Positions 40,623-49,670 of a stretch of DNA of 64,000 nt are shown here, in pieces. Source of the DNA: Microbacterium sp. Leaf151 (GTDB taxonomy: Bacteria > Actinomycetota > Actinomycetes > Actinomycetales > Microbacteriaceae); assembly GCF_001424225.1 (NCBI RefSeq), contig NZ_LMOR01000001.1:820326-884325 (forward strand), given 5' to 3'. Both the position numbers and the translations under genes were made by a program. A model generated the notes under the pieces. That model ran no database searches, had not been told where the DNA came from, and saw nothing but the letters and a program-made list of their open reading frames with translations. Every line of letters begins with the position of its first letter. The stretch's first letter is position 1.

Positions 40623-42716
40623 TCAGGATGCCGAGCCGGGTGGCGTCTTCTTCGGGCGCGGGGCCGGGGCGTTCGCCACGGGCTGCCCACCGCGCTGCTG
40701 GCCGGGGAGGGGGCGTGAACGGCGACCGTAGATGAGCTCGGACGAGTCGAGCAGCCACGGCACCAGGTTGATCGAGACGCCGTGGATGAGCATGAGCTGG
40801 TGCGCGAGGCGGCGCGAGCGGCGGTTGTGCAGGATCGACTCCCACCAGTGCCCCACGATGTACTGCGGCAGGTAGACCGTGACGATCGCCGAGCCGTTCT
40901 TCTCGCGGTACTTCTTGATGAACGCCGACACGGGCGAGGTGTAGGCACGGTAGGGCGAGTCGATGATCACGAGGGGGATGGGTACTTCGTGCTCTGCCCA
41001 GTCCTTCTGCAGCTTGGCCGACTCCTCCTCGGTGATCGCGACGTGCACGGCGAGGGTCTTGTCATGGTTGGCGGCGAGGGCGTAGTCGATGGCCTTCGAC
41101 GTGGGCTTCTGCAGACGGTTGACGAGCACGATCGCCACGTCGCCCGACGAGCCGAAGTGCACCGTGTCATCCATCTGGATCTCGTGCTCGACGTCGCGGT
41201 AGTACCGGTTCACGCCGATCATCAGTACCGCGAGGATCGGGATCGCGATGAACACGAGCCACGCTCCGTGGGTGAACTTCGTGACCGTGACGATCAGCAG
41301 CACCAGCACGGTCATGCCGGCGCCGACGGAGTTGATCCACAGGCCCGAGATCGCGGAGCGCCGCTCGATCGCCGCGGACTGCTGCTTCGCCGCTTCCGCG
41401 GGCAGCAGCTTGAACTCGCGCAGCGCGCGCCGCCAGTGCCGGACCATGCCGATCTGCCCGAGCGAGAACGATACGAAGACGCCGATGATGTACAGCTGGA
41501 TCAGTGTTGTGAGGTTGGCCTGGTACACGATCAGCACGCCGATGGCGACGATGCCGAGGATGATCATGCCGTTCGAGTACACCAGGCGGTCGCCGCGGGT
41601 GTTGAGCGCCTTGGGGGCGTAGCCGTCGCGAGCGAGCACGGCGCCCAGCAGCGGGAAGCCGTTGAACGCGGTGTTGGCGGCCAGCAGCAGGACGCACGCG
41701 GTGGCGGCCTGGATGACGAAGAAGAGGACGCTGCCCGACCCGAACGTGGCGGCCGCGACCTGGGCCATGAGGCTCGGCTGCGGGTTGTTCGCGCAGTCGA
41801 AGCCGATGAGGTTGCAGGGGTTCTCGGCGTAGTGCACACCGGCGATGAGCGCGAGGGCGGTCAGGCCTGCGAACAGCAGGATCGCGATGCCGCCCATGAG
41901 GCTCAGCGTCGTCTGGGCGTTGCGGATCTTGGGCTTGCGGAACGCGGGGACGCCGTTCGACACGGCCTCCACACCCGTGAGGGCGGAACATCCGCTGGAG
42001 AACGCCCGCAGCACGAGAAGGATCAGCGCTGCCTGCGTGAGCGATTCGGCCTGCACGTCGTACTGCTGGCTGGAGGCGACGGGGGCATCGCCGGCGAGCG
42101 TCCGGGCCAGGCCCACGACGATCATCACCGCGACCGAGCCGATGAAGAGATAGGTCGGGATCGCGAAGACGCTCGACGCCTCGCGGACGCCCCGGAGGTT
42201 CACGATCACGATCAGGATGACGAAGCCGACGGCGATCTCGACGCGGAACGGGTTCAGCTCGGGAAGCGCCGAGATGATGTTGTCGACCCCGGATGCCACC
42301 GACACGGCCACCGTGAGCACGTAATCGACGAGCAGGGCCGCGGCCACGATGACGCCGGGCACCTCGCCCAGGTTCTTGCTGGCGACCTCGTAGTCGCCGC
42401 CGCCCGAGGGGTAGGCCTTGATGAGCTGCCGATAGCTCAGCACGACGACGGTCAGCAGCACGATGACGGCCACCGCGACCCACGGGCTGAGGGTCAACAG
42501 CGCCGTTCCGCCGATGAGCAGGATCATCAGCAGCTCCTGTGGCGCGTAGGCCACGGAAGACAGCGCGTCGGAGGCGAAGATGGGCAGAGCCATCTTCTTG
42601 GGAAGGAGCTGTTCGTCGAGTTTCTCCGAGGTGAGGGGCTCGCCGATCAGGATGCGTTTCGCGATCGGAGTCTCTTCGACGTCCCCGCGACTTTCGTCAG
42701 TCACGGCGCGCGACAT
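40623..42716 (-). CDS. APC-superfamily permease, KimA-like potassium importer candidate
   Basis: This is a 697-residue protein. About twelve helices (residues 50-490) carry KimA/APC signatures: ALPIFASDALSSVAYAPQEL, YPSGGGDYEVASKNLGEVPG, LTVAVSVASGVDNIISALPE, SALTGVEAVSNGVPAFRKP. A cytosolic C-terminal domain (about 500-660) has a USP-like fold (VAIVLVNRLQKPTSKAIDYA, LAVHVAITEEESAKLQKDWA). KimA of Bacillus is a proton-coupled potassium importer controlled by c-di-AMP. The kdp operon nearby fits a potassium role, but an amino-acid substrate is not excluded. ATG 42716 was chosen; GTG 42725 is possible. Confidence 0.78.
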   Translation of the reverse strand: MSRAVTDESRGDVEETPIAKRILIGEPLTSEKLDEQLLPKKMALPIFASDALSSVAYAPQELLMILLIGGTALLTLSPWVAVAVIVLLTVVVLSYRQLIKAYPSGGGDYEVASKNLGEVPGVIVAAALLVDYVLTVAVSVASGVDNIISALPELNPFRVEIAVGFVILIVIVNLRGVREASSVFAIPTYLFIGSVAVMIVVGLARTLAGDAPVASSQQYDVQAESLTQAALILLVLRAFSSGCSALTGVEAVSNGVPAFRKPKIRNAQTTLSLMGGIAILLFAGLTALALIAGVHYAENPCNLIGFDCANNPQPSLMAQVAAATFGSGSVLFFVIQAATACVLLLAANTAFNGFPLLGAVLARDGYAPKALNTRGDRLVYSNGMIILGIVAIGVLIVYQANLTTLIQLYIIGVFVSFSLGQIGMVRHWRRALREFKLLPAEAAKQQSAAIERRSAISGLWINSVGAGMTVLVLLIVTVTKFTHGAWLVFIAIPILAVLMIGVNRYYRDVEHEIQMDDTVHFGSSGDVAIVLVNRLQKPTSKAIDYALAANHDKTLAVHVAITEEESAKLQKDWAEHEVPIPLVIIDSPYRAYTSPVSAFIKKYREKNGSAIVTVYLPQYIVGHWWESILHNRRSRRLAHQLMLIHGVSINLVPWLLDSSELIYGRRSRPLPGQQRGGQPVANAPAPRPKKTPPGSAS

Positions 42717-42843
42717 TACGCCCACCGGGGGTTCTGCGCAATGTGACGCGCTCGTCGTTCACGTCATGGTCGCCGGACCGTGACCTCTGCTGATGGCGGA
42801 TGCCGGCGGGCGGGGGTGGCGCCGACGGCGTGCGGGGGCGGTT

Positions 42844-43701
42844 TCAGGCGGCCTGAGCGGCGATGAACGCGGCGATCCCGTCGGCGCCGCCGTGGTCGTG
42901 CGCCGAGATCGTGACGACCGCGTCGCCCGTGAACACGATCAGTTGACCGTGCGCCCCGTGCAGGCGCCAGGCTCTGCCGGGGCCCTCCCATCCCGCGAGG
43001 CCGTAACGGCGGTACCCGTCGGCGGTGCCGCCCGTGTCGACCCACCCCGCGTGCATGGCATCCACCACTCCGGCCGAGACCAAGCGCCGGCCGTCGAGCA
43101 TGCCGCGGTCGCGGATGAGGAGCCCGAGGCGCGCCATCTCCTCGGTGCGGAGGGCGAGGCCCTCACCGCCGAGCACGCGCCCGTTCGGGCATCTCCGCCA
43201 GGAGACGTCGGCGAGGCCGAGAGGGGCGAACAGGCGCGGGCGCAGGTACCCCTCGATGTCGCCGGTGCGCTGAGACAGGGCGTGCATGGCCGTGTACGTG
43301 CTGGCGTTGGAGTACTGGAACGTACGGCCGCGGGAGGGGCGCGAGACGAACTCGGCGGCCAGGTCGGGCCAGTCGGTCATCATCGTCTCCGACCACGGCA
43401 GGTCGATCCCGCTCGACATCGACAGCAGGTGACGCAGGGTCACGTCGTCGGCCGCGGTGCCGGGGAGGAGGCGCGCGACCGGCTCGTCGAGCGACACGAG
43501 CCCCTCATCGACGGCGATGCCCGCGGCCAGCACCGCCACCGCCTTGGCGACCGAGTGGATCTCTTCGCGCACATCGGGCGCCCACCGGTGGGTGGCGACG
43601 TCGTCGCCGACACGGACGTGCAGGCCGTGCGCGGCGAAGCCGACTTCGGCGATGTGGTTCACGAGGACGTCGCGGAGGTCGTCGGCGCGGGTCACCTGCA
43701 C
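42844..43701 (-). CDS. Serine hydrolase, beta-lactamase-like family
   Basis: This is a 285-residue protein. The catalytic motifs of the class C/penicillin-binding-like fold are SVAK at about 50-53 (EEIHSVAKAVAVLAAG), the tyrosine motif YSN at about 130 (FQYSNASTYTAMHALS), and HGAHG near the C-terminus in place of the K-T-G. LRHLLSMSSGIDLP is a family hallmark. It lacks a signal peptide and is therefore probably a cytosolic esterase or peptidase and not a resistance enzyme. GTG 43701 is the listed start; GTG 43695 is also possible. Confidence 0.8.
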   Translation of the reverse strand: MQVTRADDLRDVLVNHIAEVGFAAHGLHVRVGDDVATHRWAPDVREEIHSVAKAVAVLAAGIAVDEGLVSLDEPVARLLPGTAADDVTLRHLLSMSSGIDLPWSETMMTDWPDLAAEFVSRPSRGRTFQYSNASTYTAMHALSQRTGDIEGYLRPRLFAPLGLADVSWRRCPNGRVLGGEGLALRTEEMARLGLLIRDRGMLDGRRLVSAGVVDAMHAGWVDTGGTADGYRRYGLAGWEGPGRAWRLHGAHGQLIVFTGDAVVTISAHDHGGADGIAAFIAAQAA

Positions 43702-43743
43702 AGGCTACGTTTCGGCGCGGGGATCCTTCCCTAAGCTCGCGGG

Positions 43744-44835
43744 GTGGACAACATCCTGGGATCCGGCCTGCTCGCCGTCGTGGCGGGGGCGGTCGTCGCA
43801 GTGCTGGCGTTCATCCCCTTCGTCGCGGTCAGCTATCGCCGCCGCGGAGGGTTGACGCTCTGGCGCACGGCTCTCTGGGCAAGCGCGGCGGTGTACTTCT
43901 GGGCGATCTGGACCTACACGCTCGTGCCGGTTCCCGAGTCCGACGACTACCGGTGTCGCGGGGTGAACCTGCGGCCGTTCGAGTTCGTCGACGACATCCG
44001 CTCCGCCGTCGCCGTCTCGGGCCGCTACCTCACCGATCCCGTGGTGTTGCAGGTGGCGCTGAACGTGCTGCTGTTCCTGCCCCTGGGCTTCTTCCTGCGC
44101 GTACTCGGCGGGCGCGGCATCCTCATCGCGGGGCTGTCGGGGTTCGTGATCTCGGGGATCATCGAGACCACCCAGCTCACCGGCGTGTGGGGCATCTTCC
44201 CCTGCGCCTACCGTGTGTTCGACGTCGACGACCTCATCGTGAACACCTCGGGGGCTCTGCTGGGCTCGCTTCTCGCGTTCGCCGTCCCGGCCCAGCACCG
44301 CGGGGCGCGGAGGGCTCCGGATGCCGAGAAGCCCCGCCCGGTCACCCGTCGCCGTCGCGTCCTGGGCATCGTGTGCGACGTCGTGGGTGTCTGGCTCGTC
44401 AGCTTCGCGGTGTCCGTCGTCGTTCAGGCGGTGATCACCCTCGCTCTGGGGGAGACGGCTACCTTCTCGACCGACGAGGTCGCCTCCCTCGCGGGTACGG
44501 CCGTTTCGACAGGACTCTGGCTCCTGGTGGTGCTGGCGACGGGCCGCTCGGTCGGCGATATCGCCACGCGCGTGCGCTTCACCGACGGCGTGCTGCCCGC
44601 TTGGGTGGCTCGCCCGCTGCGGTTCCTCACGGGCGCGGGCGCGTTCGTGCTGCTCAGTGCGCTGCCTGCGCCGTGGTCGGCCGCGGCGACCGTGCTGGCG
44701 CTGGCCACGGTCGCGCTGGTGTTCGTCTGGCGCGACGGACGCGGGCTCACCGGCTGGCTGGGCCGCCGAAGGCTCGTCGACGACCGGGCCGGTGTGGTGA
44801 GCCCGACGGTCGACCGGGGAACGGTCGCGCGATGA
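43744..44835 (+). CDS. VanZ-like membrane protein with RDD-type C-terminal half
   Basis: This is a 363-residue protein. The N-terminal half (about 1-185) is VanZ-like: an early helix pair, YTLVPVPESDDYRCRGVNLR, VALNVLLFLPLGFFLRVLGG, and ISGIIETTQLTGVWG before FDVDDLIVNTSGALLGSLLA. From about 200 (RRRRVLGIVCDVVGVWLVSF) to the end, three to four helices with a charged opening resemble an RDD domain. VanZ proteins are linked to glycopeptide resistance and envelope maintenance; the fused RDD part points to a membrane assembly role. GTG start at 43744. It is 24 bases upstream of the WS/DGAT gene and may be co-transcribed. Confidence 0.78.
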   Translation: MDNILGSGLLAVVAGAVVAVLAFIPFVAVSYRRRGGLTLWRTALWASAAVYFWAIWTYTLVPVPESDDYRCRGVNLRPFEFVDDIRSAVAVSGRYLTDPVVLQVALNVLLFLPLGFFLRVLGGRGILIAGLSGFVISGIIETTQLTGVWGIFPCAYRVFDVDDLIVNTSGALLGSLLAFAVPAQHRGARRAPDAEKPRPVTRRRRVLGIVCDVVGVWLVSFAVSVVVQAVITLALGETATFSTDEVASLAGTAVSTGLWLLVVLATGRSVGDIATRVRFTDGVLPAWVARPLRFLTGAGAFVLLSALPAPWSAAATVLALATVALVFVWRDGRGLTGWLGRRRLVDDRAGVVSPTVDRGTVAR

Positions 44836-44859
44836 GCAGGTCTGCCCTACGGTGACCGC

Positions 44860-46110
44860 ATGAGAGAGCCTTTGTCTCCGGCCGATGCGCGCATCCTGGC
44901 GCTCGAGTCCGACGTCGTGCGCGGGCACGCCCTGAAGCTGCTGGTGCTCGAGCCGGGCGAGGCCCTCGACCTCGACGCGGTGCGGACGAGCGTCGCCGAT
45001 CGCCTCCCGGCCTTTCCGCGCGGACGTCAGGTCGTGGTCGACGACGGCCAGGGCCCCGCCTGGGTCGAGGCGGCCGAGATTGAGGTGCAGCATCATGTGC
45101 GCAGGCACGCCGCCGCCGACCCCGCAGAGCTCCGAGCCGTCGTGGGGCGACTCATGTCGGAGCCCCTCGACCGCTCCCGGCCCCTGTGGAGCGTCGACCT
45201 GGTCGGCCCCCTCGCTGACGGACGCGAGGCGGTCGCGGTGCGCCTTCATCACGCGCTCGCCGACGGTCTCACGGCGGTGCGCTTCCTCGAGTCGGTGCTC
45301 TTCGAGCCGCACGACGCCCCGGCCCACGAGGTCGGCCTCCGCGACCCCGACGCCCGCCCGACGCGCTGGAGCGAATGGGAACGGATGCCGATGACCCTCG
45401 CCCGCGAGCTGGGGCACCCCGGCTCGCGCTCGCCGTTCGATCGCCCCCTCACCGCGCGTCGCGCACTCGCCTTCGTCGACGTCCCTCTCGCCGAGGCGCG
45501 GGCGGTCGGCGCGTCGCGCCCGGCCCACGCCACCGTGAACGACGTCCTCCTCGCCGTGATCGCCGGGGCACTGCGCCGGCGCCTCCTCCATCGCGGTCAC
45601 GCGCCCCGCATGAATGCCCAGGTTCCGGTGAGCCTGCACGAGAAGGGGGAAGATGCCGCGGCATCCGGCAATCGCGACTCCTTCGTCGATGTGGGGCTGC
45701 ATCTCGACGAGCCGGACGACCTGCGTCGACTCGACCTGCTGAGCGCGCAGATCCGCGCACGCAAGCACGCGCACGACGCCCGATCGCTCGACGAGCTGTT
45801 CCGTGCGCTCGCCGCGGCCGGGCCCGTCGGCGCCTTGGCGCGGGGGCTCGCCGACGATCCACGCGAGTTCGCCCTCGCCATCTCGAACGTGCCCGGCCCG
45901 CAGGTGCCGGTGGCCGTCGCGGGACGCCGGGTGGGGCACGTGTACACGTCGTCGGAGCCCGGCCCGCGGCACGCGCTGCGGGTCGCGGCGATCTCCAACG
46001 ACCGGTGGCTCGGGGTCGGCTTCTGCGTCGATCCCGACGCGGTGCCCGATGTCGAACTGCTCGCTGACGCGGCGCACGACGCGTGGGAGGCGCTGCGCGC
46101 GAGCCTGTGA
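44860..46110 (+). CDS. Wax ester synthase / diacylglycerol acyltransferase (WS/DGAT family)
   Basis: This is a 416-residue acyltransferase. The catalytic motif HHALADG lies at about 129-135 in VRLHHALADGLTAVRFLE. Supporting segments are MSEPLDRSRPLWSVDLVGPL, ATVNDVLLAVIAGALRRRLL, NAQVPVSLH (the N-x-x-x-x-P-V-S pattern), and AISNVPGPQVPVAVAGRRVG. It would transfer acyl groups from acyl-CoA to alcohols or diacylglycerol for storage lipid. It is about 40 residues shorter than typical members, mainly at the N-terminus. Confidence 0.83.
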   Translation: MREPLSPADARILALESDVVRGHALKLLVLEPGEALDLDAVRTSVADRLPAFPRGRQVVVDDGQGPAWVEAAEIEVQHHVRRHAAADPAELRAVVGRLMSEPLDRSRPLWSVDLVGPLADGREAVAVRLHHALADGLTAVRFLESVLFEPHDAPAHEVGLRDPDARPTRWSEWERMPMTLARELGHPGSRSPFDRPLTARRALAFVDVPLAEARAVGASRPAHATVNDVLLAVIAGALRRRLLHRGHAPRMNAQVPVSLHEKGEDAAASGNRDSFVDVGLHLDEPDDLRRLDLLSAQIRARKHAHDARSLDELFRALAAAGPVGALARGLADDPREFALAISNVPGPQVPVAVAGRRVGHVYTSSEPGPRHALRVAAISNDRWLGVGFCVDPDAVPDVELLADAAHDAWEALRASL

Positions 46111-46169
46111 CCACGCGGCGTGCCCGGCATCCCGTGCGCGGGTCGGTGCACCAAGGCGGGGCTTCTAGC

Positions 46170-46231
46170 CGACACGCCGGTGCCGGTGCCCGTGCCGGTG
46201 CCGGCACCGGGTGCCGTGTGTCGGCGTGTCG
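46170..46231. repeat. Hairpin with GTGCCG hexanucleotide repeats
   Basis: CGACACGCCG (46170-46179) pairs with CGGCGTGTCG (46222-46231). The loop consists of repeated GTGCCG/GTGCCC units and their complement. The inner arm ACACGCCG/CGGCGTGT matches the loop-proximal end of the 61-bp element family, but the outer arm does not. It lies in the 245-base gap after the WS/DGAT gene; nothing else was seen there. Confidence 0.6.
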
Positions 46232-46355
46232 ATGGTGGCGTCCGCCGTAGTGCGCGGGGCGGCTCGGCGTCGACGCCGGGCTGCCGTGTCTCGACGCCGG
46301 AGCACCACCGGCGTCGCAGGTTCTCGGGCGCCTAGGCTGGTCGCGAGGGAGTCGC

Positions 46356-46958
46356 ATGTCGTCGAGAGCAGGGCGCGCGCAGCGCGTGGGTCGCGGTGTC
46401 GCCGCTGCCGCCGTGGCGACCTTCGTCGCGACCGTCTCGCACGCCTCGGTCGGTTCGCAGTTGCCGCCGGCGTCGAATGTCGCGCTCGCGCTGAGCCTCG
46501 CCGCACCCGTGTGCGTGCTGCTGGCCGGACGCGCGATGTCGTGGTGGCGACTGTCGGCCGCGGTGGTGCTGAGCCAGGCGTTGTTCCACGGCATCCTGAC
46601 CCTCGACCTGCGCGGTGACGGCATAGCCGTCGGCGGCGCGCATCACGGGGGAGTGACCGCGCTCTTCGACGCCGCCGCCACCGCCCATCTGCCCGCGGTG
46701 CACGCGGCGCACTCGCCGTGGATGTGGGCGGCGCACGCCCTCGCCGCGGTGGTCACGATCCTCGCGCTCGGTCGCGGTGAGCGGGCCGTGCAGGCGGTCG
46801 TCCGCTTCGTCATCGCGGCCCTGTCGATGATGCGCCCCCTGCGCGGACTCGGCCCGCGGACGGATGCCGTTCCCGCGGCGCCCGCGCCGCTGCTGCTGAC
46901 GACGCCGATGACGGTGTTGTCGCCGATGAGGCACCGGGGTCCGCCGCGCGCGGCGTGA
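46356..46958 (+). CDS. Histidine-containing membrane protein upstream of the YcnI-CopC pair
   Basis: This is a 200-residue protein with about five helices (about 12-30, 41-58, 63-80, 121-140, 146-160). A non-membrane loop at about 88-118 is histidine-rich: GGAHHGGVTALFDAAATAHL then PAVHAAHSPW. The positions of the histidines and the neighbouring copper-type genes suggest metal handling, but no family is recognised. A GAGGGA ribosome site precedes ATG 46356. It is 64 bases upstream of ycnI on the same strand. Confidence 0.65.
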   Translation: MSSRAGRAQRVGRGVAAAAVATFVATVSHASVGSQLPPASNVALALSLAAPVCVLLAGRAMSWWRLSAAVVLSQALFHGILTLDLRGDGIAVGGAHHGGVTALFDAAATAHLPAVHAAHSPWMWAAHALAAVVTILALGRGERAVQAVVRFVIAALSMMRPLRGLGPRTDAVPAAPAPLLLTTPMTVLSPMRHRGPPRAA

Positions 46959-47022
46959 CACCTCACCCTCATCAACCGCGCAAGACGCCCGTTCGGCGTG
47001 CGCACCGTCAGAAAGCAGCACC

Positions 47023-47769
47023 ATGTCTCGCAAGACCACTCTTCGTCGTGCCCTCGTCGGCCTCACCGCCGGCGTGGCCCTCGCGATCGCCGCGCCCCTC
47101 GCGGCATCCGCCCATGTCACCGTCAACCCGGACACCGCCACCCCGGGCAGCTACGCCACCGTCAACTTCCGGGTTCCCACCGAGAGCGAGACCGCGTCCA
47201 CCGTCAAACTCGAGGTGTCCCTCCCCACCGACACCCCGTTGAGCGCCGTTCTCGTGCAGCCCGTTCCCGGCTGGACGGCCACCGTCGAGAAGGGCGCACT
47301 GCCCGCACCGGTCGAGGTCGAGGGCAACACCATCTCGGATGCCGCGCTGAAGATCGTGTGGCAGGCCGATCCCGGCGTCGGTATCGGTCAGGACCAGTTC
47401 CAGATCTTCTCCGCCGTGCTCGGGCCGGTGCCCGACACCGGCAGCATCGTTCTCCCGGCCACCCAGACCTACTCCGATGGCGAGGTCGTGGACTGGGCGG
47501 CGACACCCGACGAGGTGGCGGCGGACGACACGCTCGAGCCCGCGCCGGTGCTCTACATCAACGACACCCCGCCCAGCGGCGAGCACAGCCACAGCGGGCA
47601 CGGTGCCGCGTCGGCAGCCCCGGCGGCCGACGCGATGACGGCGACCTCGGTGCCGTCCGACGACTCGTCCGGCGTCGCCCTCGGCCTGAGCATCGCCGCC
47701 CTCGTCGTCGCCGTCGCCGGGGCCGTGCTCGGCGCCCTCGCCTTCGCGCGTCGCCCGAAGCGGAGCTGA
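47023..47769 (+). CDS. ycnI: YcnI-family copper-binding protein
   Basis: This is a 248-residue secreted or membrane-anchored protein. A signal peptide (about 1-30) ends in LAASA before HVTVNPDTATPGSYATVNFR, leaving an N-terminal histidine as the copper ligand known in YcnI (DUF1775). The beta domain runs to about 165, with a conserved tryptophan in VQPVPGWTATVEKG. A spacer with HSHSGHG adds histidines. A C-terminal helix (about 218-240) with R-R-P-K-R-S anchors it. It sits two bases before the CopC gene. Confidence 0.87.
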   Translation: MSRKTTLRRALVGLTAGVALAIAAPLAASAHVTVNPDTATPGSYATVNFRVPTESETASTVKLEVSLPTDTPLSAVLVQPVPGWTATVEKGALPAPVEVEGNTISDAALKIVWQADPGVGIGQDQFQIFSAVLGPVPDTGSIVLPATQTYSDGEVVDWAATPDEVAADDTLEPAPVLYINDTPPSGEHSHSGHGAASAAPAADAMTATSVPSDDSSGVALGLSIAALVVAVAGAVLGALAFARRPKRS

Positions 47770-47771
47770 TC

Positions 47772-48350
47772 GTGGCATCCCGGAACGTGCTGCGGCGGGT
47801 TCTGGCCGGGGCGGCGGTGGTCGCGGCCGCGATGACCGCCGCCCTCGGCGGGGCGACCGCCGCCTCGGCGCACGACTCCCTCGTATCGTCCTCGCCCGCC
47901 GAGGGTGACACGGTGTCGTCCCTGTCGGAGGTGCGCCTGGACTTCAGCGCCAACCTCCTCGGCACCGACGGCGGCAACATCGTCATCGTCGTCGGCCCGG
48001 ACGGGCGCCATTACGAAAGCGAGTGCGCGGCGCTGGCGGGACCGACCCTCACGCTGCCCGTCGCCCTCGGAGCCCCCGGCGACTACTCCGTGGAGTGGCG
48101 GGCGGTTTCGTCCGACGGGCACCCCGTCTCGGGTGTCATCCCGTTCGCGTACACGGGCCAGAGCGTCTCGACGGGCGCCGAGGCCTCTCCCTGCGCGAGC
48201 GCAGCAGGAGCGACCGAGGCGGCGGCTGAACCGGCGAGTACCGGCGGGATGTCGGGTCTCACGCTCGGCCTGCTGCTCGGGGGCGGCGTCGTCGCACTGG
48301 TCGGTGTGCTGCTCGTCGTCATCCTGCGCCCCCGCACGCGGAAGGACTGA
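47772..48350 (+). CDS. CopC-domain copper-binding protein, membrane-anchored
   Basis: This is a 192-residue protein. A signal peptide ends in ATAASA before HDSLVSSSPAEGDTVSSL, so the mature N-terminal histidine is the typical CopC Cu(II) ligand. The beta-sandwich continues with VRLDFSANL and VEWRAVSSDGHPVSGVIPFA, where the D-G-H-P motif gives further ligands. A linker and a C-terminal helix (about 165-185) with a basic tail follow. Its GTG start lies two bases after the ycnI stop. No CopD membrane domain is present in the window. Confidence 0.86.
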   Translation: MASRNVLRRVLAGAAVVAAAMTAALGGATAASAHDSLVSSSPAEGDTVSSLSEVRLDFSANLLGTDGGNIVIVVGPDGRHYESECAALAGPTLTLPVALGAPGDYSVEWRAVSSDGHPVSGVIPFAYTGQSVSTGAEASPCASAAGATEAAAEPASTGGMSGLTLGLLLGGGVVALVGVLLVVILRPRTRKD

Positions 48351-48442
48351 CGGTCCGAGCCCGGATGCCGCGGCCCGGCGCGCCTCTGACAGGTCGCCGG
48401 GTCGTGGCATCCGTTCGTTCGCCGACGACGCGGTGGCGGCAT

Positions 48443-48515
48443 GAGAACAGGGGAGAGAACCAGAACAGGCCCACCGACGTCAGGTCGACCTGTTCTCGCC
48501 GCATCCCCTGTCCTG
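48443..48515. repeat. Long imperfect inverted repeat between convergent genes
   Basis: Arms 48443-48472 and 48486-48515 share about 22 of 30 pairs, including AACAGGGGA/TCCCCTGT and AGAACAGG/CCTGTTCT. A perfect palindrome AGGTCGACCT (48482-48491) overlaps the loop side. It lies 92 bases after the CopC gene and before the convergent metallopeptidase. Probably a bidirectional terminator; it is unrelated to the 61-bp element. Confidence 0.6.
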
Positions 48516-48611
48516 GTGACGGGGCGCGTTCCCTCGACGCCGTCCGCCGGTCACGCACTCTCGGTGCGACCGGCGAGCGACGGTGTCCCCGACACTCGGA
48601 ATCCGCGACCC

Positions 48612-49493
48612 TTAAAGGTTCTGGCCCGGCACCGAGAACGTGTCGCAGGCGTTCACCCCGCTGTCGTACCCGACGTCGAACCAGCGGGTGCGCTGCTCGC
48701 TGGAGCCGTGCGTGAAGCTCTCGGGGTTGACGACACCGCCCGATTCGGCCTGGATGTGGTCATCGCCCACGGCGGATGCCGCCGAGAGGGCATCGACGAT
48801 CTGCTGTTGCGTCGGCGGCTGCAGGTAGGGCGTGCCGTTCTCGTCGACCTGTTCGCCCGCGGCGGCGACCCACGCCCCCGCGTAGCAGTCGGCCTGAAGT
48901 TCGGTGCGCACCCCGTTGCTGTCCGGACCGGTGCCGTTGTTCGGATACTGCTCGAAGACGCCGGTGAGGTTCTGCACGTGGTGGCCGTACTCGTGTGCGA
49001 GTACGTACAGCTGCGCCAGGGGGCCGGCGGTCGTGTCGTACTGCGCGCGCAGGATGGAGAAGAACGTCGGGTCGACGAAGACCGTCTCATCGGGCGGGCA
49101 GTAGAACGGACCCGTCGAGTTCGAGGCCGTGCCGCACGAGCTCCCCGTCGCCTGGTCGACGATGACGAGCTGCGGCTCGCGATAGCCCTCGAGGCGCTCC
49201 GCCCAGAACTGGTCGATGTTGAGCGAGGTCGCGGCCAGGCGACAGGCGTCGTCGCGGTTGGCATCCCGGCCCGTCTCGCAGGCGGCTATCTCCTCGCCGC
49301 CGCTTTCCGGGCCCGCGGCTTCCTGACCGCCCAGGAGGCCGGTCAAGTCGGTGCCGGTGAGGGCGGAGAACAGCAGCACCACGATCGCGCCGATGCCGAC
49401 CGTTCCGCCGCCGATCGCCGCCACAGTTCCGCCCCGGCGTTTGGCGGAATTGCCGCCGACGCGCGCATTGTCGTTGAACGTCACGGACGACAC
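48612..49493 (-). CDS. YpfJ-type neutral zinc metallopeptidase
   Basis: This is a 293-residue membrane-anchored protein. One N-terminal helix (about 27-47) is followed by the catalytic domain with HEYGHHVQNLTGV (HExxH, about 166-170) and ELQADCYAGAWV, where the downstream glutamate is the third zinc ligand. FYCPPDETVFVDPTFF and the C-terminal HGSSEQRTRWFDVGYDSG are family hallmarks. The active site would face outward. The start is GTG at 49493, with GTG 49484 three codons later as an alternative. Gene context gives no substrate. Confidence 0.88.
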   Translation of the reverse strand: MSSVTFNDNARVGGNSAKRRGGTVAAIGGGTVGIGAIVVLLFSALTGTDLTGLLGGQEAAGPESGGEEIAACETGRDANRDDACRLAATSLNIDQFWAERLEGYREPQLVIVDQATGSSCGTASNSTGPFYCPPDETVFVDPTFFSILRAQYDTTAGPLAQLYVLAHEYGHHVQNLTGVFEQYPNNGTGPDSNGVRTELQADCYAGAWVAAAGEQVDENGTPYLQPPTQQQIVDALSAASAVGDDHIQAESGGVVNPESFTHGSSEQRTRWFDVGYDSGVNACDTFSVPGQNL

Positions 49494-49670
49494 GTTACGC
49501 GCGCGTCCACCGGGCGGAATGGGGCTGGACTTCGCGCAGAAGCGGTGTCTGCGCAGGCGGAAGCCGCCGGCGCAACCCCCTGATCCCAGAAATGGACGGG
49601 GGTACCGTCAGCCGCGAGAAGCATCGCAGCCCCGGCGTCCGCTTCTCGACGACAACCATCGGAGTCCGTC

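Noticed and set aside
40782..42746. 654-codon plus-strand frame opposite the KimA-like gene
   Set aside because: Composition is a mirror of the membrane protein on the other strand, with no hydrophobic core or motif of its own.
42844..43701. Beta-lactamase resistance gene
   Set aside because: The SxxK and YxN motifs are there, but there is no signal peptide and the third motif is HGAHG, so a general serine hydrolase is more likely.
43705..46077. 790-codon minus-strand frame opposite VanZ and WS/DGAT genes
   Set aside because: Antisense low-complexity sequence; the plus strand has well-supported families throughout.
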